In this document: positions 46,122 to 56,667 of the stretch, one piece after another
Numbering within the stretch: position 1 is the stretch's first letter
How the letters are laid out: each line of letters starts with the position of its first letter
NCBI GenBank assembly: GCA_963698995.1
Contig: CAVOTD010000046.1
Coordinates: 186,001-250,000 of the forward strand
Reading direction: 5' to 3'
DNA length: 64,000 nucleotides
DNA from: AP-15 sp963698995
Lineage (GTDB): Bacteria > Pseudomonadota > Alphaproteobacteria > ATCC43930 > CGMCC-115725
Notes under the pieces: generated by a model
Told to the model about the DNA's origin: nothing
The model's database searches: none
Seen by the model: the letters and a program-made list of their open reading frames with translations, nothing else
Translations under genes and position numbers: made by a program

Positions 46122-47027
46122 ATGGCCGCCATGACCACGCCGCATCGCCTCGACCCGCATCCGAAAAAATACCTCTCGGTCAACGGTCAGCGCATGGCCT
46201 ATGTGGATTTGGGAGCGGGGGAGCCGGTGTACCTGTTCCTGCACGGCAACCCGACCTCTTCCTATCTTTGGCGTAACGTGATGCCGGAGGTGGCCGGGCT
46301 CGGCCGCTGTGTGGCGCCGGATCTGATCGGCATGGGCGATTCCGACAAGCTCGACTCTCCCGGCCGCGAGACTTACCGGTTCGCCACCCATCGGGAATTT
46401 CTGTGGTGCTTTGTCGAGGCCGCGATCCGCCCGGACTGCCCGGTCGTTCTCGTTGTCCACGACTGGGGTTCGGCACTCGGCTTCGACTGGGCCAACCATC
46501 ACCGCGACCGGGTGAAGGGGATCGTTTACATGGAAGCGATCGTTCGCCCGCTGACTTGGGCGGAATGGCCGGAGGGTTCGCGACGGGTATTTCAAGGCTT
46601 CCGATCCGCGGCCGGCGAGGAGATGGTTCTCGACAAGAACATGTTTGTCGAACGCGTCCTGCCGGCCTCGATCCTGCGCCGGCTGGAGGAGGCGGAAATG
46701 GCGGAGTACCGCCGGCCGTTCGCAAACTCAAACGAGGACCGGTGGCCGACGCTCTCCTGGCCGTGCGAGATCCCGATCGACGGGGAGCCGCGCGACGTTG
46801 TTGAGCTGGTGGCCGCCTACGCCGGCTGGATGGCCGAGAACGACCTGCCAAAGCTGTTCGTCAATGCCGATCCCGGCGCAATTTTGGTCGGCGCACAACG
46901 CGAGTTCTGCCGAAACTGGCGCAATCAAACGGAAGTGACCGTCAGCGGTAGTCATTTCGTCCAAGAAGATTCCGGGCCGGAGATTGGCCGGGCTATCGCG
47001 GCCTGGGTCCGACGCGAAGCGCCCTGA
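46122..47027 (+). CDS. dhaA: Haloalkane dehalogenase
   Basis: 301 residues from ATG 46122, AAGGAG upstream. Alpha/beta-hydrolase that hydrolyses carbon-halogen bonds. Seen: PVYLFLHGNPTSSYLWRNVM with the halide-binding Asn, VLVVHDWGSALGFDWANHH with nucleophile Asp and adjacent halide-binding Trp, VYMEAIVRPLTWAEWPEG with the acid Glu, GSHFVQEDSGPEIGRAIA with the base His. This is the DhaA/LinB (HLD-II) layout. Natural substrates may be halogenated alkanes, but many environmental homologues have no known role. Intact. Confidence 0.92.
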   Translation: MAAMTTPHRLDPHPKKYLSVNGQRMAYVDLGAGEPVYLFLHGNPTSSYLWRNVMPEVAGLGRCVAPDLIGMGDSDKLDSPGRETYRFATHREFLWCFVEAAIRPDCPVVLVVHDWGSALGFDWANHHRDRVKGIVYMEAIVRPLTWAEWPEGSRRVFQGFRSAAGEEMVLDKNMFVERVLPASILRRLEEAEMAEYRRPFANSNEDRWPTLSWPCEIPIDGEPRDVVELVAAYAGWMAENDLPKLFVNADPGAILVGAQREFCRNWRNQTEVTVSGSHFVQEDSGPEIGRAIAAWVRREAP

Positions 47028-47078
47028 ACTCACGGTAACTACCCGGCATTGCGATCCCAGAGCGAGCGCGCGGCTCCC

Positions 47079-49064
47079 TCACTCGAATTCGAGAATTACC
47101 TGGTCGACGGAGAGGCTGTCACCGGGGTTGGCGCGGATGCGCGCGATCCGGCCATCGCGTTCGGCGCGCAGCACATTCTCCATCTTCATCGCTTCGACGA
47201 TGGCGAGCGGCTCGCCGGCTTTGACCTCCTGACCTTGGGTCACCGCCAGCGAGGAGAGCAGGCCCGGCATCGGCGACAGCAGCAGGCGTGAGGTGTCGGG
47301 CGTTTTTTTCTCGGGCATCAGCGCCAAAAGCTCGGCGGCGCGCGGCGACAGCACCTGGGCATGGCGTATCACGCCGCCATGCACCAGCCGCAATACCGCC
47401 CCCGATAGACATTCGATCTGGATCGTCGCGGCGTGTTGCTCGACGCGGGCATGCAACAGGTGTTGGCCCGGCTGCCAATCGGTCGTCGCGATGCGGCTCT
47501 CTCCGTCGATTTCGACGCGGTAGGCGGCGCCATCCGGCCGGACCGCAACCGGATGGGCCCGGCCATCGAGCATAATGACCCAATCCTCTGCCGGCTCGAT
47601 CCGCGCGCCGGCGCTCTTGCCGTCGATCGCCGTCTCGCGCTCGTGCCGGCGGCGATGCGCCAGAGCCGCGGCGAGCAGAATCACCCGGTCAGGCTCGACA
47701 AAGCCGGCGGGCGGCGCGAAACCGCCGGGGAACTCCTCGGCGATAAAGTTGGTCGACAGGGAGCCGGCGCGAAACCGAGGTTTCGCCGCGACCGCCGCCA
47801 AGAAGGGAATGTTGTGCTGTACGCCGGCGACACAAAACGCGTCCAGCGCGCTGCGCAGACGGTCGATCGCCGTGTCGCGGTCCGGGCCGGAGGCCACCAG
47901 TTTGGCGAGCAGCGGATCGTAATAGAGGCTGATCTCCGAACCTTCGAAAACCCCGGTGTCGAGCCGAATGTCGTCCCCGATAGGAGGCCGATACCGTCGC
48001 AGGCGGCCGATCGAGGGCAGAAAGTTGCGGGTCGGGTCCTCGGCATAGACCCGCGCCTCGATTGCCCAGCCGGTAAGCTTGAAATCTTCCTGAGTAAACC
48101 GGAGTGGCTCGCCGGCCGCGACGCGGATCATCAGCTCGACAAGGTCGAGACCGGTCACCTCCTCGGTAACCGGGTGCTCGACCTGAAGCCGCGTGTTCAT
48201 TTCGAGAAAATAGAAATTGCGCTGCCGGTCGACGATGAACTCCACCGTGCCGGCTGAGCGATAGTCGACAGCCCGCGCCAGCGCGATCGCTTGCGCTCCC
48301 ATGGCCTCGCGGGTGTCGTTGTCGAGAAACGGGCTTGGCGCCTCCTCGATGACCTTTTGATGGCGGCGCTGGATCGAGCACTCGCGCTCGCCGAGATGAA
48401 CGATGTTGCCATGACCGTCGCCGAGCACCTGGATCTCGATATGCCGCGGCTCTTCGATGTATTTCTCAACAAAGATTCGGTCGTCGGCGAAGCTCGTTTT
48501 TGCCTCGCTCGCCGCCGCACGAAAGCCGTCGCGCGCCTCGGCGTCGTTCGCGGCGATCCGCATGCCCTTGCCACCGCCGCCAGCGGAGGCCTTGAGCATC
48601 ACCGGGTAGCCGATATCGCGGGCGATCGTGACCGCCGCTTCGGGGTCGGGGATGACGTCGAGGTGGCCCGGCACACTCGATACGCCGGCGGCGCGGGCCA
48701 GCTTTTTCGACTCGATTTTGTCGCCCATCGCTGCGATCGCGTCGGGACCGGGCCCGATAAAGACCACGCCCGCCTTGGCGAGCGCTCGTGCAAAGCCGGG
48801 GTTCTCCGACAGAAAGCCATAGCCCGGGTGGACCGCCTCGGCCCCGGTGGCGCGGCAGGCCTCGACGATCCGTTCGATATTCAGATAACTCTGAGCCGAG
48901 GGGGCGGGCCCGATCTGGACGGCTTCCTCGGCCATCTGCACGTGCAGCGCCTCGGCATCTGCGTCGGAATAGACCGCGACCGTCGCAATCCCCATCCGTC
49001 GCGCGGTGCGGATGATGCGACAGGCGATCTCGCCCCGATTGGCGATCAGGATCTTCTTAAACAC
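47079..49064 (-). CDS. pccA: Propionyl-CoA carboxylase alpha (biotin-containing) subunit
   Basis: 661 residues from GTG 49064. Biotin carboxylase domain (residues 1-445): FKKILIANRGEIACRIIRTA, AVHPGYGFLSENPGFARAL, KASAGGGGKGMRIAANDAEA, QVEHPVTEEVTGLDLVELMI; a central BT domain; C-terminal biotinyl domain with EAMKMENVLRAERDGR (biotin Lys, about residue 626). Carboxylates biotin for transfer by PccB to propionyl-CoA, leading to methylmalonyl-CoA. Downstream of pccB on the same strand. 3-Methylcrotonyl-CoA carboxylase is an alternative, but the partner sequence is PccB-like. Confidence 0.92.
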   Translation of the reverse strand: MFKKILIANRGEIACRIIRTARRMGIATVAVYSDADAEALHVQMAEEAVQIGPAPSAQSYLNIERIVEACRATGAEAVHPGYGFLSENPGFARALAKAGVVFIGPGPDAIAAMGDKIESKKLARAAGVSSVPGHLDVIPDPEAAVTIARDIGYPVMLKASAGGGGKGMRIAANDAEARDGFRAAASEAKTSFADDRIFVEKYIEEPRHIEIQVLGDGHGNIVHLGERECSIQRRHQKVIEEAPSPFLDNDTREAMGAQAIALARAVDYRSAGTVEFIVDRQRNFYFLEMNTRLQVEHPVTEEVTGLDLVELMIRVAAGEPLRFTQEDFKLTGWAIEARVYAEDPTRNFLPSIGRLRRYRPPIGDDIRLDTGVFEGSEISLYYDPLLAKLVASGPDRDTAIDRLRSALDAFCVAGVQHNIPFLAAVAAKPRFRAGSLSTNFIAEEFPGGFAPPAGFVEPDRVILLAAALAHRRRHERETAIDGKSAGARIEPAEDWVIMLDGRAHPVAVRPDGAAYRVEIDGESRIATTDWQPGQHLLHARVEQHAATIQIECLSGAVLRLVHGGVIRHAQVLSPRAAELLALMPEKKTPDTSRLLLSPMPGLLSSLAVTQGQEVKAGEPLAIVEAMKMENVLRAERDGRIARIRANPGDSLSVDQVILEFE

Positions 49065-49098
49065 CGCTATCCGGTCCCGAGATGGGCCGCATAGTTTC

Positions 49099-49201
49099 CG
49101 TCATTCCCGCGAAAGCGGGAATCTAGGGGAGGCAAGGGCCGCAGATGCCCCCTGTTCAAGCCAGGGGCAGGCTCTGGACCCCCGCTTTCGCAGGGGTGAC
49201 G
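49099..49201. repeat. Inverted pair of REP-like dispersed repeats between pccA and pccB
   Basis: Left arm CGTCATTCCCGCGAAAGCGG (from 49099) and right arm with CCCCGCTTTCGCAGGGGTGACG (to 49201, one base longer than quoted limits allow: key part GCTTTCGCAGGGGTGACG) are imperfect reverse complements around about 50 bases and could form a large hairpin in the pccB-pccA transcript. Related single copies lie at 58001-58021 and 63585-63613. Confidence 0.65.
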
Positions 49202-49236
49202 AAAGCAAAATCTCCGCCGCATTTCCTAGCAATCTT

Positions 49237-50770
<1,534 letters not shown>

Positions 50771-50910
50771 GTCGCCTCACGATCGATAACAGGGCGAGAT
50801 AGCATCGACTTTGCGGCGATGCCAGATCTGCTGCTATGCGGCTTGTTCTTTCCCGACCTCGCGGAGCACAATTGTCGAGATTTCGAGTATCCGGAGAAGG
50901 AGAACGATCC

Positions 50911-51327
50911 ATGGCGGAAAGCGAGCTGCACCAAAAAGGGGTCGCGATGCGACGCCAGCTGATGGGCGACGCGGCGGTGGAGCGGTCAGCCCGGGAAATC
51001 TACAGCGATCCGGTGATGAAGAAGTTCATCGACGTGGCGACCGAAACGGTATTCGGCGCGCTGTGGACGCGGCCCGGCCTCGATCTGAAGACCCGCGCGC
51101 TGATCTGCGTCGTATCGGACGCCGCCACCGGTCGCGAGCCCGAGCTCGGCCTCCATCTGCGCATGGCGCTGCGCCAGGGGTGGACCGAAGAGGAATTGAC
51201 CGAGGTCTTGCTGCAGCTTTCGGGCTATGTCGGGGTGCCGATCATTCGTGAATCGATGATGGTGGCCAGCAAAGCGTTTGCCGAGTTTCGCGCCGAGAGG
51301 GCGGCAGAGCAGCCGTCGACCGCCTGA
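50911..51327 (+). CDS. Carboxymuconolactone decarboxylase-like protein
   Basis: 138 residues from ATG 50911 with GGAGAAGGAG upstream. Small all-helical CMD fold: FIDVATETVFGALWTRPGLD, KTRALICVVSDAATGREPEL, HLRMALRQGWTEEELTEVLL, QLSGYVGVPIIRESMMVAS. Family members include 4-carboxymuconolactone decarboxylase and AhpD-like peroxidases; AhpD needs CxxC, and none is present, so a PcaC-like or unknown function is more likely. Divergent from pccB. Confidence 0.85.
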   Translation: MAESELHQKGVAMRRQLMGDAAVERSAREIYSDPVMKKFIDVATETVFGALWTRPGLDLKTRALICVVSDAATGREPELGLHLRMALRQGWTEEELTEVLLQLSGYVGVPIIRESMMVASKAFAEFRAERAAEQPSTA

Positions 51328-51372
51328 GTGGGCCCGACAGGCGTGTCTTTACTACCGCCCCAGCGGGCGGAA

Positions 51373-52038
51373 ATGAATACCGGCCTTCAGCATGACGATA
51401 GGTATCGCGCATTCACGAAGCGGGATTGGCTAGACTACTATTCCCGTAAAAGAATACTCCACCAATGGACGCAACTCCATCTCCTCGGAACTATCGATTG
51501 TCAGAAGGTGCTGGAGATCGGCCCAGCTCTTGGACTGGTCACCAGCATGCTGGTGAACTCCGGTTATCAGGTACATACCCTAGACAACGTGCCGCAGGCA
51601 TTCGACTATCCTAATGTACCTCACTACGAAAAGGATATTTGCGAATTGCAGGCCGACGAAATCACCGGCTACGACGTAATCGTTTGCTGCGAGACCCTTG
51701 AACACATCGCATGGGAGCGGGTCGGTTCCGTCCTTTCCACGTTCCGGGCGAGCGGAGCTAAATATTTGCTGGTATCGGTGCCTTATATGGCATTCCAAGT
51801 CTTCGTTGAACTATACTTAAATACCAAGACATTCAGAAACTATTTTTCGATGAAGAAACTGCTGTGGCGGAAAGAACTCATGCCTGAGCCGCCCGGCGGT
51901 CATCAATGGGAAATCGGGTACAAGGGATACTCGTTGCCGGTCTGGGAAAACCGGCTCAATGCCAGCGGCTGGTCGATTGTGACGCGCGACTTCACCGAAC
52001 ATTGCCGGTCGGTGTTTCACCTGTTGACGGCCGGTTAG
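51373..52038 (+). CDS. Class I SAM-dependent methyltransferase, low-GC
   Basis: 221 residues from ATG 51373 (a GTG at 51328 directly after the previous stop is possible). Seen: KVLEIGPALGLVTSMLVNSG, YQVHTLDNVPQAFDYPNVPH, EITGYDVIVCCETLEHIAWE (motif with CETLEH), KYLLVSVPYMAFQVFVELYL, PEPPGGHQWEIGYKGYSLP. The gene is visibly richer in A/T than all flanking genes (AGAATA, TATACTTAAATACC stretches), a sign of recent transfer. Methyltransferases of this kind occur in polysaccharide clusters. It overlaps the ATP12 gene tail by 47 bases, convergent. Confidence 0.85.
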   Translation: MNTGLQHDDRYRAFTKRDWLDYYSRKRILHQWTQLHLLGTIDCQKVLEIGPALGLVTSMLVNSGYQVHTLDNVPQAFDYPNVPHYEKDICELQADEITGYDVIVCCETLEHIAWERVGSVLSTFRASGAKYLLVSVPYMAFQVFVELYLNTKTFRNYFSMKKLLWRKELMPEPPGGHQWEIGYKGYSLPVWENRLNASGWSIVTRDFTEHCRSVFHLLTAG

Positions 52039-52745
52039 GCTCAGGCGCCTCGGCGCGCAGCAGCGTCCGGAAGCGCGCCGCAGCCTCGATGTCGGCGGCC
52101 AACGCGTCGCGGCGCTCGGCCTGTTCGGCATCCTCGCCCCACGCTTCGATCTGAAAGCCCTCGTCGACCTGCGAGGCGGCGAAAGCCTCCTGCGCGTCGA
52201 GCTGGCCCTCGATCAGTGCCAGTGCGATGACCAGAGAGCCGCAGGCGGCGGTCGCGACGTGGAGGGCAGTCAGCACAAAGTCGTCCTGCTCGGCAACCGC
52301 CGCGGCAAATGCGCGAAGGCTGGCGGCGGACTGGCTTTTCGGGATGACCCCCGTGGTGACGGTGAGCGGGGCATCATAGCGCAGCACCGCCCAATCGATC
52401 AGCGGTTGCCAAACCGCCTGTTGGCGGGCGGCCAGCGCCGGCGGATGAGCCGCCCGATAGCAGACGAGGTCGGTCGTCGGCGTAATTGGCAGTCTGCCCG
52501 ATGACGGCCTCGCGTTGGGTGGCGACCCGATCGACGGTCGTCGTCGCGAGGCGCGTCAATGGCATGGTCGCGGGGCGCACCTCTGCCCCCTGGGTGTTCC
52601 ATTCGGCGGCGATCGCGGTTGCCAGCGCTTCGCTCGGCACGATCAGATCGCGTTTCCCCGGCGTTTTGACCGGCTTACCATCGAGCACTATGCCATGGCC
52701 GTTTGCCCGCTGGATGGGCGTAGCGAGCCGATAGAACCGTTTCAT
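51992..52745 (-). CDS. ATP12-family F1 ATP synthase assembly chaperone (frameshifted)
   Basis: Homologue of mitochondrial Atp12p, which binds the F1 alpha subunit during assembly; found across alphaproteobacteria. ATG 52745. First frame: RFYRLATPIQRANGHGIVLD, GKPVKTPGKRDLIVPSEALA, AIAAEWNTQGAEVRPATMPL, up to TANYAD; removing one G near 52468-52472 gives TDLVCYRAAHPPALAARQQA, VWQPLIDWAVLRYDAPLTV, GSLVIALALIEGQLDAQEAF, EEGFQ-type C terminus. Overlaps the pseudouridine synthase stop (ATGA). Confidence 0.88.
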
Positions 52746-53731
52746 GTCGGCGATTCCAACTCGGCAAAGGCATCCTCGATGTCGCCCGAGAAGCCGAAAA
52801 ATTCCCAGGTCCGCCGCATGTGCAGCGGAAGCTGCGCCGTGACCGCCAATGTTTCGCCGAGGGGATGCGGCATCGAGAGGCTGCGGGCATGCAAGTGGAG
52901 CCGGCGCGATCCGGGTACGCCGGCGAGATGCGCCGCCATCTCACCGTATTTGGCATCGCCGAGAATCGGCGTGCCGATTGCGGCGCAATGGGCACGCAGC
53001 TGATGCGTCCGTCCCGTGACCGGCATCAGGGCAAGCCAGCTAGCCTGGCTTCCGGCACTGTCGATGACCCGATAATAGGTGATGGCGTGCCTACCCTCCT
53101 CGCTATCGGGACGAACGCGTTCGCCGCCGCGCCCAGGGGTCTTGGCGAGCGGCAGATCGATCCGCCCCTGCCGCGGTTTCGGCAGGCCGACAACAACTGC
53201 CCAGTAGGTCTTCCGAGTTGTCTTTTCGCGAAAGGCACGCGTCAGGAACGCCGCCGCAGCGGCGTTGCGGGCAATGACGAGAACCCCGCTCGTCTCCTTG
53301 TCGAGACGGTGCACCAGACGAGGGCGCTCGTCATTTCCGAAGCGCAGCAGATCCAACAGTCCGTCAAGATGCCGCTCGGTCGCGGTGCCGCCCTGGACAG
53401 CCAGGCCCGGCGGTTTGTTGAGGACGATGACGTCCTGATCGCGGTGAATTATCGCATTGTGCAGAATGGCTTCGTCTGCCGGCCGCGGTCGCTGGATCGC
53501 CGGCCGAGCCGGCGGTGTCACCTCGTTGAGACGTGGGACCCGGATCGCCTGACCCGGCTCGACGCGATCGCCCGACCGAGCCCGTTTGCCATCGACGCGG
53601 ACGCGGCCCGTACGAAGCAGCTTTTCGAGCTGGCCATGTCCGAGACCCGGGTAATGGCGCTTGAACCAGCGATCGAGGCGAAGCGATCCGTCCCCGGTGT
53701 CCACCGTTACAGTTTCCTCGATGCGCGTCAT
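52742..53731 (-). CDS. RluC/RluD-type 23S rRNA pseudouridine synthase
   Basis: 329 residues from ATG 53731, overlapping rarA and the ATP12 gene by 4 bases each. N-terminal S4 RNA-binding domain (LRLDRWFKRHYPGLGHGQLE, LLRTGRVRVDGKRARSGDRV), then the catalytic domain: IHRDQDVIVLNKPPGLAVQG, RPRLVHRLDKETSGVLVIAR with catalytic Asp, TRKTYWAVVVGLPKPRQGRI, PVTGRTHQLRAHCAAIGTPI, LHLHARSLSMPHPLGE. Converts uridines in helix 69 or domains of 23S rRNA. RluC versus RluD cannot be decided from this. Confidence 0.93.
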   Translation of the reverse strand: MTRIEETVTVDTGDGSLRLDRWFKRHYPGLGHGQLEKLLRTGRVRVDGKRARSGDRVEPGQAIRVPRLNEVTPPARPAIQRPRPADEAILHNAIIHRDQDVIVLNKPPGLAVQGGTATERHLDGLLDLLRFGNDERPRLVHRLDKETSGVLVIARNAAAAAFLTRAFREKTTRKTYWAVVVGLPKPRQGRIDLPLAKTPGRGGERVRPDSEEGRHAITYYRVIDSAGSQASWLALMPVTGRTHQLRAHCAAIGTPILGDAKYGEMAAHLAGVPGSRRLHLHARSLSMPHPLGETLAVTAQLPLHMRRTWEFFGFSGDIEDAFAELESPT

Positions 53732-55026
53732 TTGGATGATCCCGCCACGCGTTGGCGCAATTTCTCCCAGTAATCGAGGCGCTTCCTGATTTCGCGCTCG
53801 AACCCGCGTTCGCCCGGCCGATAGAAATTGCCCCGCGACACCCCATCGGGGAAGTAATTCTGGCCGGAGAAGCCCTCCTCGGTCGCGTGGTCGTAGACAT
53901 AGCCCTTGCCGTAACCGAGATCCCGCATCAGCCGCGTCGGCGCGTTGAGAATGTGCATCGGCGGCATCAGCGAACCGGTCTCGCGGGCCATCTGGCGGGC
54001 TTCCCCGAAGGCATCGTAGGCGGCGTTCGATTTCGGCGCAGTGGCGAGGTAGATCACACATTGGGCGATCGCCAATTCGCCTTCCGGCGAGCCGAGCCGA
54101 TCGTAGGTGTCCCAAGCGGCGAGCGCCTGGACCACCGCTTGCGGATCGGCGAGGCCGATGTCCTCGACGGCTGCTCGGGTCAGGCGCCGCAGAATGTAGG
54201 TCGGGTCCTCGCCGCCAGCCAGCATGCGGGCGAGCCAATAAAGCGCCGCATCGGTGTCGGAGCCGCGCAGCGATTTGTGCAGCGCGCTGATCAGGTTGTA
54301 GTGACCCTCCTGGGCCTTGTCGTAGAGCGGGGCGCGCCGCTGCACGAGCTGAGCGAGCTCGTTCGGACCCAATGGGTCATCGGGGCGTAGCCGGGCGATC
54401 TCTTCGACGAGGTTGAGCAAAAAGCGCCCGTCGCCATCGGCCATCGCACGCAGCGCGGTGCGAGCCTCGCCGGTCAATGACAGCGCTGCGCCCAGATGTT
54501 CCTCGGCACGATGCAGCAGGGTTTCCAGGTCATCGTCGGCGAGGCGGCGCAGCACGAACACCTGGGCGCGCGACAGTAGCGCTCCGATCAGTTCGAAAGA
54601 AGGGTTCTCGGTCGTGGCGCCGATGAGGATCACGGTGCCATCCTCTACCACCGGTAGAAAAGCATCCTGCTGAGCGCGGTTGAAGCGGTGGATCTCGTCG
54701 ACGAAGAGTAGGGTCCCCTGGCCCATCTCGCGGCGTTTCCGTGCCGCATCGAATACTTTGCGGAGGTCGGCAACTCCGGAGAAGACGGCCGACAGCGGCT
54801 CGAATACGAGATCCGTGCCGTGCGCGAGAAGCCGAGCGATCGTCGTCTTGCCGCAGCCCGGCGGACCCCAAAGGATCATCGAGGAGAGCTGTCCGGCTGC
54901 AACCATGCGGCCGATCGGACCCTGCGGGCCGATCAGATGGTCCTGGCCGACGATGTCGCCGAGACGCTGCGGGCGCAACCGATCCGCCAGCGGATGCGGC
55001 GCCTGGTTCTCGAAGAGGGTGGTCAT
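53728..55026 (-). CDS. rarA: Replication-associated recombination protein RarA (MgsA/WRNIP1)
   Basis: 432 residues from ATG 55026. AAA+ ATPase acting at stalled forks. Seen: HPLADRLRPQRLGDIVGQDH, ILWGPPGCGKTTIARLLAHG (Walker A), GTLLFVDEIHRFNRAQQDAF (Walker B), ILIGATTENPSFELIGALLS (sensor 1), and the C-terminal MgsA block HYNLISALHKSLRGSDTDAA, LYWLARMLAGGEDPTYILRR. Coupled to the downstream pseudouridine synthase by ATGA overlap. Intact. Confidence 0.95.
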   Translation of the reverse strand: MTTLFENQAPHPLADRLRPQRLGDIVGQDHLIGPQGPIGRMVAAGQLSSMILWGPPGCGKTTIARLLAHGTDLVFEPLSAVFSGVADLRKVFDAARKRREMGQGTLLFVDEIHRFNRAQQDAFLPVVEDGTVILIGATTENPSFELIGALLSRAQVFVLRRLADDDLETLLHRAEEHLGAALSLTGEARTALRAMADGDGRFLLNLVEEIARLRPDDPLGPNELAQLVQRRAPLYDKAQEGHYNLISALHKSLRGSDTDAALYWLARMLAGGEDPTYILRRLTRAAVEDIGLADPQAVVQALAAWDTYDRLGSPEGELAIAQCVIYLATAPKSNAAYDAFGEARQMARETGSLMPPMHILNAPTRLMRDLGYGKGYVYDHATEEGFSGQNYFPDGVSRGNFYRPGERGFEREIRKRLDYWEKLRQRVAGSSK

Positions 55027-55038
55027 CCGGTACGATGC

Positions 55039-55752
55039 TCAGCGGGTGAGATGCTGCGTCGCGAAATCCCAATTCACCAGCTTGTCGAGCCACGCATTGA
55101 CATAATCCGGGCGGCGATTCTGGTAATCGAGGTAATAGGCGTGCTCCCAGACGTCGCAGGTCAGCAGGCAATTTGTTCCCCTCGACATCGGCGTGTCGGC
55201 ATTTCCGGTCCTGACCACATTCAGCTTCTTGTCGGGGTCTTGCACGAGCCAAGCCCAGCCGCTGCCGAACTGTCCGACTGCCGCCGCGGCAAACTCCTGC
55301 CGGAACTTGGCATAGTCTCCGAACGAATCTTTGATGCGCTCGGCGATCGGGCCGGTTGGCGCGCCGCCGCCATTCGGTCGCATGCTGTTCCAGTAGAAGG
55401 TATGGTTCCAGTCCTGCGCCGCGTTATTGAAGATCGCGACGCGGTCGGGATCGCGGGCCGTAGCCTTGACGATTTCTTCGAGGGATTTTCCGGCCAGATC
55501 GGAACCGGTGATCAGCCGGTTCAAATTGTCGACATAGGCCCGGTGGTGCTTGCCGTAATGAAAGCCCATCGTCGTGCTCGAAATTGCCGGGGCGAGCGCC
55601 TCGTCGGAATAGGGAAGCGGCGGCAGCGAAAAGCTCGCGCTGGTTTGTGACAGGGCTTTGCGGGCGCCGACGATCGTGACCAGCGACCCGGCTGCGAGGG
55701 CAGTGCTAAACAGGCGGCGTCGCGTAACAGTACCGGCGGAAAATGGTGGCAT
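55039..55752 (-). CDS. Fe/Mn superoxide dismutase with Tat-like signal
   Basis: 237 residues; ATG 55752 has AAGGGGA upstream (TTG 55758 also possible). N terminus VTRRRLFSTALAAGSLVTIV has a twin-arginine-type motif and hydrophobic core, pointing to export to the periplasm. SOD domain: TMGFHYGKHHRAYVDNLNRL (His ligands), FNNAAQDWNHTFYWNSMRPN (His ligand), CDVWEHAYYLDYQNRRPDYV (Asp and His ligands). All four metal ligands are present. Most Fe/Mn SODs are cytosolic, so the signal is unusual. Confidence 0.92.
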   Translation of the reverse strand: MPPFSAGTVTRRRLFSTALAAGSLVTIVGARKALSQTSASFSLPPLPYSDEALAPAISSTTMGFHYGKHHRAYVDNLNRLITGSDLAGKSLEEIVKATARDPDRVAIFNNAAQDWNHTFYWNSMRPNGGGAPTGPIAERIKDSFGDYAKFRQEFAAAAVGQFGSGWAWLVQDPDKKLNVVRTGNADTPMSRGTNCLLTCDVWEHAYYLDYQNRRPDYVNAWLDKLVNWDFATQHLTR

Positions 55753-55789
55753 CGCCAAGTTCCCCTTTGCTTACTCGGCCTTCAGCCTA

Positions 55790-56470
55790 TCACGCCGGGC
55801 CCAGGCAGGCGGCTCGCTCGGCAAAGGCTTCGGCGAAGGTGGTGCGCAACCCGCCATCGACTTCCGTCATTGTTGCTGCGACACCGAGCTTGGCGAGCGA
55901 GGTCACGCCCCGCCCGGCGATGCCGCAAGGGATGATTCCGCGGTAACAGTCGAGGTCGGGATCGATATTCAGCGCGACGCCGTGATACGTCACCCAGCGC
56001 CGCACGCGCACCCCGATCGCCGCGATTTTTTCCTCTTCTCCATTGGGCCCGGCGACCCAGATGCCGACGCGGTCGGCGCGCCGTTCACCGCGCACATCGA
56101 AACGCGCCAATGTCCGGATGATCCACTCCTCAAGCTTATGCACATGGCACCGCACGTCTTGTCCGTGCCGGCGCAAATCGAGCATGACATAGGCGATCCG
56201 TTGGCCAGGCCCGTGATAGGTATAGCGGCCGCCGCGGCCGGTGTGATGCACCGGCAAACGCCGGGGGTCGAGGAGGTCCTCGTCGCGCGCGCTGGTCCCC
56301 GCGGTGTAGAGCGGCGGATGCTCGAGCAACCAGACAAGTTCGGCCGAGGTTCCGGCGCGGATCGCCGCGACCCGGATTTCCATTTCCTCGACAGCGGCGC
56401 GATACTCCACCGGAGTCTTGCTGACCCGCCACTCGATCCCGGCCGGTTCCGTTCCCATCTCACAGCCCAT
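55790..56470 (-). CDS. lipB: Lipoyl(octanoyl) transferase
   Basis: 226 residues. Transfers octanoyl from acyl carrier protein to lipoyl domains of 2-oxoacid dehydrogenases. Seen: ELVWLLEHPPLYTAGTSARD, VHHTGRGGRYTYHGPGQRIA, VMLDLRRHGQDVRCHVHKLE, VGIWVAGPNGEEEKIAAIGV (active-site Lys), IIPCGIAGRGVTSLAKLGVA (active-site Cys). Complete. The start is ATG 56470; it lies 49 bases from the tRNA-Leu gene on the other strand. Confidence 0.95.
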   Translation of the reverse strand: MGCEMGTEPAGIEWRVSKTPVEYRAAVEEMEIRVAAIRAGTSAELVWLLEHPPLYTAGTSARDEDLLDPRRLPVHHTGRGGRYTYHGPGQRIAYVMLDLRRHGQDVRCHVHKLEEWIIRTLARFDVRGERRADRVGIWVAGPNGEEEKIAAIGVRVRRWVTYHGVALNIDPDLDCYRGIIPCGIAGRGVTSLAKLGVAATMTEVDGGLRTTFAEAFAERAACLGPA

Positions 56471-56519
56471 GTGACTTGATATAGTAGGCCGGATTTGCTA
56501 ATCACGCCGGCCCCGTGAT

Positions 56520-56606
56520 GCGGTCGTGGCGGAATTGGTAGACGCGCAGCGTTGAGGTCGCTGTGGGGGAAACTCCGTGGAAGTTCGAGTTTTCTCGACC
56601 GCACCA
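56520..56606 (+). tRNA. tRNA-Leu (anticodon GAG)
   Basis: Acceptor arms GCGGTCG/CGACCGC with A and encoded CCA. D arm GCGGAATTGGTAGACGC, anticodon stem CAGCG/CGCTG enclosing TTGAGGT, so anticodon GAG (CUC/CUU). Long variable arm TGGGGGAAACTCCG and a GTTCGAGT T arm confirm a class II leucine tRNA. Confidence 0.97.
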
Positions 56607-56667
56607 GCCGGAGCCGCCAACCGAGATGCTTCGTCGCTAGGCTCCTCGCCATGACAACCTCTTGCGG

